Origin: Akkermansia sp.
Lineage (GTDB): Bacteria > Verrucomicrobiota > Verrucomicrobiia > Verrucomicrobiales > Akkermansiaceae
DNA length: 10,216 nt
Reading direction: 5' to 3'
Assembly (NCBI GenBank): GCA_020047775.1
Contig: JAIFNK010000116.1
Span: 1-10,216, forward strand
Part shown: one piece after another, positions 5,312 through 10,216 of the stretch
How positions within the stretch are numbered: position 1 is the stretch's first letter
Layout of the letters: every line of letters starts with the position of its first letter
Translations under genes and position numbers: made by a program
Notes under the pieces: generated by a model
Databases searched by the model: none
What the model was told of the DNA's origin: nothing
Seen by the model: only the letters and a program-made list of their open reading frames with translations

Positions 5312-8236
5312 ATGCAAAAGGCTACGCCGCTCATTCTTGTCCTGCTCCTCGCCGTCTCCGCGACCATCCTTTCGCTGCGCTCCCACAAACCGCCGCTCAC
5401 CAGCCCGCCGCCGGTCGAAAACGTCAAGGCCCCCGCCATCCCTGTTCCGATTCCCGAGCCGGAGGTCGCCGCGGTCAAGATCGAGCCGCGCCCGTGGCCC
5501 CAGGCGGCTTCCGATATCACGCCCGACCCGGCGGCCAGCTTCGGCACCTTGGAAAACGGACTGCGATACATCATTTACCCGAATTCCGAGCCTCCGAAGC
5601 GGGTTTCCCTGCGCCTCCACATCGCCGCCGGATCCCTGATGGAAGCGGCGGACCAGCGCGGCATCGCCCATTTCCTCGAGCACATGGTGTTCAACGGTTC
5701 CAAATCCTACTCGGCCGCCGATTTGATCCCGAAAATGCAGCGGCTCGGGATCTCCTTCGGTGCCCACGCAAACGCCTACACTTCCTTCGACGAGACGGTC
5801 TACATGCTCGATCTGCCCGACCTCTCGCCCGAGACTCTCAAGCTCGCGTTCACCGTGATGCGGGATTTCGGCGACGGCGCCCTGCTCGCCGCCGAGGAAA
5901 TCGACCGGGAGCGTGGAGTAATCCTCTCGGAAAAAATCAGCCGCGACTCCGTGAGCACCCGACTCATGGAGCAACAGTTCGCCAAGATCCTTCCTGACTC
6001 GTTGGTGACCCAGCGGTTCCCGATCGGGACCGAGGAAGTCATCAAGGCCGCCCCCCGCGAGCGCTTCACCGACCTCTACTCCCGCTTTTACACGCCCGAG
6101 CGCATGACGTTCGTCGTCGTCGGCGACATCGATCCCCAAGAGATGCAAAGCACGATCCAGGCGACTTTCGGATCAATGGTCAACCCGCCCGATCCCGGAA
6201 AAAATCCGGATCTCGGTGCCATCAAGCAGCCTGAAGGCATCGAAGCCGCCGTTTTCGCGGATAAGGAACTCACTTCCACCGACGTCTCACTCACACTTGT
6301 CCGCCCCTATCAGCCAAAACCTGATACCGCGGCCAACCGTGCCGTGCGCACCACCCTGGACATCGCCCACTCCATCGTCGGCCGCCGCTTTGACCGACTT
6401 TCGAAAATCGAAGGCTCCGCCATCGCCTCCGGCTCCGCATCCTATAACAACTTGTTCAATTACCTCGAGCTCGGCTCCTTCGACGTCACCGCCGCCGACG
6501 ACCGCTGGCAGGAAGCCGTGCCCGTCATGGAGCAGGAATTCCGTCGCGCCCTGGATCACGGTTTCACCGAGGCCGAGCTCGCCGAAGCCAAGTCCAACCT
6601 GCTCAACGCCTACGAACAACAGGTCAAGCAGAAGGCCACCCGCAAGTCTGACAGCATTGCCACCGTGCTCGCCCGCTCCATCAATGACGACACCGTTTTC
6701 TCCGATCCCGTCACCGACCTTGAGCTCGCGATGAAGGCCCTCGACTCCATTGACGTGAAATCCTGCCACGAGGCGTTCCAAAAATTCTGGGAGGCCCCCG
6801 GCTATCACCTCATCCTCACCGCCAAGGACCAACCGGAAAACGCGGACAAGGATCTTGCCGCCCTGTTTGAGGAATCCCGCGGCAAGCCGGTCGAAGCGCC
6901 GGTCCAACGTGCGAACCAGGCCTTCGGCTACACGGAATTCGGCAGGCCCGGCACCGTGCTCTCCCGCAAGGAAGTGGCGGATCTCGGCATCACCCAGCTC
7001 GTCCTGGCCAACCAGGTGCGCGTCAATCTCAAGCCTACCGATTTTGAAAAAGGAAAGATCCACCTGCTCGCCCGCATCGGCTCCGGCAAGCTCACCCAGC
7101 CCAAGGACATGCCCATGCTCGACACCTTCTCCACGGCCGTTTTCGAAGGCGGCGGGCTTGGCAAGCACTCGAACGACGAGCTCCAACAGATCCTCGCCGG
7201 CAAGAACGTCGGCAGCACCCTCACCATCGGTGAAGACGCGTTCACGCTCAGCGGTGCCACCACCCCGGCGGATTTCAACACCCAGACCCGGCTGATGTGC
7301 GCCGCACTCACCGATCCCGGCTACCGGAAGGAAGCGCTCTGGCAGTTCCAGAAATCCGCCCCCATGATGTATCAGCAGCTCAAGCACACCCCCAGCGGCC
7401 CGCAGCAGGAGATGGAAGCCTGGCTCAACGGCGGTGACTCCCGTTTCACCACCGCCCCCCCCGAGAAGCTCGCCTCCTACACCATCGCGGACGCGAAAAG
7501 GTGGCTCACCCCCGAACTCACCCAAGGCTACCTCGAACTCACCATCGTCGGGGATTTCGAAATCGCGAAAATCCTGCCGGACCTGTTAGCCACCTTCGGC
7601 GCCCTGCCCACCCGCGCCGCCGCGCCGCCCGCACTGGCGGAAGCCCGCAAGATCAAGTTCCCCAACGCGCCCGCCGCCAAGGTCTTCACCTACGACTCCA
7701 AGATTTCCCAAGCCGTCGCCACCACCCTGTGGAAAACCGCGGGTATCCGTGGAAATCAAAAGGAGTTCCGCCGCCTCAATATTCTGGGAGAAATCTACGG
7801 CGACCGCCTCCGCGAGGAAATCCGCGAGAAACTCGGTGCCTCCTACAGCCCCAATGCCGGTGCCTCCGGATCGGATGCCTTGGAGGGCGTCGGCTACATC
7901 ATCGGCCAGAGCGTCGGAAAACCCGAGGATCTCGAACTCCTGCTCAAGACCATGCGCGACCTCGCCGACAACTTCGCCGTCACCGGTGCCACTGCCGACG
8001 AACTCGACCGCGCCCTCAAGCCCACTCTCGGCCAGCTCGAGAAATTCCAGCGGGACAACACCTACTGGCTCAACACCGTCATGAGCCAGTCCCAGTCCGA
8101 TCCCAAGCGCCTCGAACTCGCCCGCGGCCGCGACGCCGACTACCGCTCCATCACCCTCGCGGAAATCAACACGCTCGCCAAAAAATACCTCAAGGCCGAG
8201 AACGCCCTGCTCGTCTCCATCAAACCCGCCGGTTGA
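5312..8236 (+). CDS. M16 family zinc metalloprotease (PqqL/pitrilysin-like)
   Basis: I start this 974-residue protein at ATG 5312. A longer frame from TTG 5276 would put twelve extra residues before a clear export signal, MQKATPLILVLLLAVSATIL. The hydrophobic segment (about 6-22) has no lipobox cysteine and no strong cleavage site, so it may stay as a membrane anchor. A proline-rich linker (about 28-70) leads to the catalytic M16 domain, which starts near TLENGLRY (79). The inverted zinc motif is HFLEH (H120, E123, H124), followed by E200 as likely third ligand and E207 in the E(x)6E pattern. The second half (about 560-960) repeats the fold without HxxEH: at the matching place it reads DTFSTAVFEGGGLG (604 onward). 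One active plus one inactive half in a single chain is the pitrilysin arrangement. It probably degrades peptides outside the cytoplasmic membrane. It is first in a run with the GNAT and glycosyltransferase genes. Confidence 0.93.
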   Translation: MQKATPLILVLLLAVSATILSLRSHKPPLTSPPPVENVKAPAIPVPIPEPEVAAVKIEPRPWPQAASDITPDPAASFGTLENGLRYIIYPNSEPPKRVSLRLHIAAGSLMEAADQRGIAHFLEHMVFNGSKSYSAADLIPKMQRLGISFGAHANAYTSFDETVYMLDLPDLSPETLKLAFTVMRDFGDGALLAAEEIDRERGVILSEKISRDSVSTRLMEQQFAKILPDSLVTQRFPIGTEEVIKAAPRERFTDLYSRFYTPERMTFVVVGDIDPQEMQSTIQATFGSMVNPPDPGKNPDLGAIKQPEGIEAAVFADKELTSTDVSLTLVRPYQPKPDTAANRAVRTTLDIAHSIVGRRFDRLSKIEGSAIASGSASYNNLFNYLELGSFDVTAADDRWQEAVPVMEQEFRRALDHGFTEAELAEAKSNLLNAYEQQVKQKATRKSDSIATVLARSINDDTVFSDPVTDLELAMKALDSIDVKSCHEAFQKFWEAPGYHLILTAKDQPENADKDLAALFEESRGKPVEAPVQRANQAFGYTEFGRPGTVLSRKEVADLGITQLVLANQVRVNLKPTDFEKGKIHLLARIGSGKLTQPKDMPMLDTFSTAVFEGGGLGKHSNDELQQILAGKNVGSTLTIGEDAFTLSGATTPADFNTQTRLMCAALTDPGYRKEALWQFQKSAPMMYQQLKHTPSGPQQEMEAWLNGGDSRFTTAPPEKLASYTIADAKRWLTPELTQGYLELTIVGDFEIAKILPDLLATFGALPTRAAAPPALAEARKIKFPNAPAAKVFTYDSKISQAVATTLWKTAGIRGNQKEFRRLNILGEIYGDRLREEIREKLGASYSPNAGASGSDALEGVGYIIGQSVGKPEDLELLLKTMRDLADNFAVTGATADELDRALKPTLGQLEKFQRDNTYWLNTVMSQSQSDPKRLELARGRDADYRSITLAEINTLAKKYLKAENALLVSIKPAG

Positions 8237-8253
8237 TCTCCGCGTTCGTAGTC

Positions 8254-8267
8254 CCGCCTTCAGGCGG
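8254..8267. repeat. REP-like palindrome CCGCCT-TC-AGGCGG
   Basis: A perfect six-pair palindrome (CCGCCT, 8254-8259; AGGCGG, 8262-8267) preceded by GTTCGTAGTC, in the 44-base gap between the protease stop and the GNAT start. The block CGTAGTCCCGCCTTCAGGCGG looks to me like a dispersed palindromic element of verrucomicrobial genomes; this is recall, not a search. In the transcript it would form a tight hairpin just before the GNAT start and could damp read-through or protect the upstream message. Confidence 0.5.
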
Positions 8268-8280
8268 AATCCTCCCTCCC

Positions 8281-8739
8281 ATGATACAACACACCATCCG
8301 CCCGCTGGGATCCACGGATCTCGCAGACGCCGCCACGCTGCTCACCCAACTCAATCCGGAGACTCCCACCGACATCGTCAAGGAGCGTCTCCAAACGTTG
8401 TTAGCCGATCATTCCCATTACCAACTCATCGGCGCGTTCGCCACCGGAAAACTCGTGGGCGTCGCCGGCGCCTGGATCGCCACCAAAATCTGGTGCGGCC
8501 GCTATCTGGAAATCGACAACCTTGTCGTCGATTCCGGCCAACGATCCTCCGGCATCGGCAGCCTGCTCGTCGGGCACCTCGAAAACACCGCCCGCGAACG
8601 TGACTGCAAGCTGCTCGTGCTCGACAGCTACACCTCGAACCGTCCATCCCACCGCCTTTACCACCGTCTCGGATTCGAAATCTGGGGCTTCCACTTCGTC
8701 AAACCCATCGGCGACTGGAAAGGCGGCGAATCCCTATAG
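8281..8739 (+). CDS. GNAT family N-acetyltransferase
   Basis: A 152-residue protein with the normal length of a single GNAT domain; it transfers an acetyl group from acetyl-CoA to an amine. It begins with the usual IRPLGSTDLADAATLL. The core strand LEIDNLVVD (76-84) is followed by the acetyl-CoA pyrophosphate loop QRSSGIGSLLV (87-97; R88, G91, G93 in RxxGxG). The C-terminal motif NRPSHRLYHRLGFE, with its acid/base-type tyrosine, is also present. The open frame extends far upstream inside the protease gene, but the domain begins at ATG 8281 and that start leaves nothing missing. It lies 44 bases after the protease and 25 before the glycosyltransferase, probably in one transcript. The substrate (small molecule, aminoglycoside or protein N-terminus) cannot be told. 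Confidence 0.9.
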   Translation: MIQHTIRPLGSTDLADAATLLTQLNPETPTDIVKERLQTLLADHSHYQLIGAFATGKLVGVAGAWIATKIWCGRYLEIDNLVVDSGQRSSGIGSLLVGHLENTARERDCKLLVLDSYTSNRPSHRLYHRLGFEIWGFHFVKPIGDWKGGESL

Positions 8740-8764
8740 CCCGCACGGCCTTTTCCTCACCGCC

Positions 8765-10216
8765 ATGCGAGTCGCCATCGTCCACTATCACCTCGCACCC
8801 GGCGGCGTCACCCGCGTCATCGAGTGCGCCTCGCAGATCCTAACCGATGCCGGCGTCCCACATGTCATCCTCACCGGCGACACAGTTCCAAGTGGCCGGG
8901 GCGTCCCGGTGCAAGTCCCCGCCCTGGGTTACCTCCCCCACCCCACCGACGTCACCGCCGAAAACCTCCTAACATCCCTCCGCGCCGCCGCCACCGCCGC
9001 CCTCGGATCCCCGCCCGACATCTGGCATTTCCACAACCACTCGCTCGGGAAAAACCTCCTCATCCCGGAAGTCATCGCCCGCCTCGCCGCCGCCGGTGAA
9101 CGACTCGTCCTGCAAATCCACGATCTCGCCGAAGCCGGCCGCCCCGCGAACTATCCGCTCATCGCCGACCACCCCGCGCTCTATCCGTTTTCCCCGCGCA
9201 TCCGCTACGCCTTCCTCAATTCCCGGGATCTGCGCATCTTCACCGACGCCGGACTTCCCCCGGAAAACGCCACGCTCCTCCCCAACCCGATCCCCCTCTC
9301 CTCTGCGCCCCTTTGCGACCTTTGCGCCTCTGCGGTAAACTCTTCTCCCTCCCCCGCCATACTCTTCGCCCCCATCCGTGGCATCCGCCGGAAAAACCTC
9401 GGCGAACTCGTCTTCCTCTCCGCCCTCGCCCCACGAAACACCTGGTTCGCCGTCAGCCGTGCCCCCCTCAATCCCGACGCCCTCCCCGTCCACGACCATT
9501 GGCGGAAGTTCGCCAACCGCCTCCGCCTGCCCATCGAGTTCGACGTCGTCGAGCGCCTCGCCCCCGGCGCCGGAGCCACTAGCAGCTTCGACTCCTGGAT
9601 CGCGCACGCCAGCCACTTCATCACCACCTCCGTCGCCGAAGGTTTCGGCCTCCCGTTCCTCGAAGCCGTCGCCCACGGCAAGCCCCTGCTCGGCAGGAAC
9701 CTTCCCCACCTCACGGCGGAACACGCGCGCCACGGCATCCGCACCGGACACCTCTACGACCACCTGCTCATCCCCGTTAGCTGGATCGACCTCACCCTGC
9801 TCCGCGACCACCTCACCGTGGATCTGGAGCGGACCTACCGCGCCTACCGCCGACCGCTCTCCCAGGAATTCATCGACTCCACCCTCGCCCGGCTCAGCGA
9901 GGGGGAGTGGCTCGATTTCGGAAATCTATCGGAACCCCTCCAGCAAGGCATCATCGAGCGCTTCAGCTCGGATCCCGCCCATCGCGGCATTCCCCTCGTG
10001 GAAACCGGCGGCACCACCCAACCCGCCGCCGACTGGCTTGCCACCACCATCGCCGACCGCAGCCCCACCGCCACACCAGCCCAACTTGCCCCCTACTCGC
10101 CCGAAAACTATCAAAGCGCGCTGACCTCTCTCTATCAATCCCTCGCCCGCCAGCCCGCCGCGCCCGTTTCCCATGTGCCCCCCGGGCGAATCCTCACCGC
10201 GCACCTCGCGCCCGGC
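8765..10216 (+). CDS. GT4-like glycosyltransferase (partial, runs off right edge)
   Basis: An open frame from ATG 8765 to the window end: 484 residues with no stop, so incomplete. It is a GT-B retaining glycosyltransferase by its pattern. The N-terminal Rossmann part opens with MRVAIVHYHLAPGGVTRVIE, whose glycine loop is usual in GT4. IWHFHNHSLGKN (about 87-98) and LVLQIHDLAEAG follow. The donor half begins near AILFAPIRGIRRKN (about 198-211) and carries the E-x7-E motif EGFGLPFLEA (E292, E300), which binds the sugar nucleotide. The linker between the halves contains a repeat-derived stretch, SSAPLCDLCASAVNSS (about 179-194). After about residue 330 there is an unusual extra region that I do not recognise. 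Donor and acceptor are unknown; surface polysaccharide or osmolyte synthesis are options. Codons end very often in C or G. Confidence 0.88.
   Translation, partial: MRVAIVHYHLAPGGVTRVIECASQILTDAGVPHVILTGDTVPSGRGVPVQVPALGYLPHPTDVTAENLLTSLRAAATAALGSPPDIWHFHNHSLGKNLLIPEVIARLAAAGERLVLQIHDLAEAGRPANYPLIADHPALYPFSPRIRYAFLNSRDLRIFTDAGLPPENATLLPNPIPLSSAPLCDLCASAVNSSPSPAILFAPIRGIRRKNLGELVFLSALAPRNTWFAVSRAPLNPDALPVHDHWRKFANRLRLPIEFDVVERLAPGAGATSSFDSWIAHASHFITTSVAEGFGLPFLEAVAHGKPLLGRNLPHLTAEHARHGIRTGHLYDHLLIPVSWIDLTLLRDHLTVDLERTYRAYRRPLSQEFIDSTLARLSEGEWLDFGNLSEPLQQGIIERFSSDPAHRGIPLVETGGTTQPAADWLATTIADRSPTATPAQLAPYSPENYQSALTSLYQSLARQPAAPVSHVPPGRILTAHLAPG
9301..9336 (-). repeat. 9-base tandem repeat inside the glycosyltransferase gene
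   Basis: Four 9-base units follow one another: CTCTGCGCC, CCTTTGCGA, CCTTTGCGC, CTCTGCGGT. On the minus strand this reads ACCGCAGAGGCGCAAAGG and onward, a CGCAGAG/CGCAAAG type tandem that I recall as a dispersed, mostly intergenic repeat in many bacterial genomes. Because the period is 9, it keeps the host frame open and adds three residues per unit. It falls in the linker between the two Rossmann domains, where it is least likely to break the fold. Confidence 0.6.

Noticed and set aside
6287..7525. 412-residue open frame on the minus strand within the M16 gene
   Set aside because: It is antisense to a clear protease with catalytic motifs, its sequence is low-complexity and rich in G, V and E, and it matches no domain; it results from strong codon bias in GC-rich DNA.
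7501..8739. 412-residue frame ending in the GNAT domain, as if an N-terminal fusion
   Set aside because: The first 260 residues are an out-of-frame reading of the protease C-terminus, rich in R and P; the GNAT domain starts cleanly at ATG 8281.
8969..9811. 280-residue and 179-residue minus-strand frames within the glycosyltransferase gene, with the peptide TAEAQRSQRGAEE
   Set aside because: They are antisense shadows; the familiar TAEAQRSQRG peptide is only the translation of the 9-base repeat, a common source of false protein predictions.

Overview
The window is GC-rich, densely coding bacterial chromosome. The protein set (a PqqL/pitrilysin-like M16 protease, a tRNA-Leu with its CCA encoded, a GT4-type glycosyltransferase), the near absence of Shine-Dalgarno sequences and two dispersed-repeat-like elements make me favour a member of the Verrucomicrobiota, perhaps near Luteolibacter or Akkermansiaceae. 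This is an impression from recall. No marker gene in the window proves it.

Left part (1-3706, minus strand): a compact three-gene unit reading leftwards. It starts with a LysR-type regulator (3706-2801). After a 24-base gap comes a 479-residue protein that I tentatively relate to the DUF3987 primase/helicase-like group (2776-1337). Its stop codon overlaps by 8 bases the start of a second protein (1344 to beyond base 1). That second frame has no stop inside the window. The last two proteins share a layout: a short N-terminal helical part, a degraded P-loop-like segment, a middle domain and a C-terminal winged helix. They look like diverged tandem paralogues. Divergent from LysR, across a short AT-rich gap holding a CTT-N9-AAG LysR-type box, is a calcineurin-like metallophosphoesterase (3778-4746).

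Middle (4747-5311): a non-coding stretch with two direct and two inverted copies of a TGTGCCCAAA motif, several hairpins, an intrinsic terminator and a tRNA-Leu(CAG) gene on the minus strand. The 3' end of the tRNA points at the left part. This arrangement suggests that the left part is the end of an integrated island that used the tRNA 3' end as its attachment site. No integrase is visible in the window.

Right part (5312-10216, plus strand): three closely spaced genes in one direction: an exported or membrane-anchored M16 zinc protease with an active and an inactive half, a GNAT acetyltransferase, and a GT4-like glycosyltransferase that runs off the window. A palindromic REP-like element lies just before the GNAT gene. 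A 9-base tandem repeat (CGCAGAG/CGCAAAG type) sits in frame inside the glycosyltransferase, in the linker between its two Rossmann domains. This part has the look of ordinary core chromosome, whereas the LysR/DUF3987-like pair/phosphoesterase block is the most likely accessory system.
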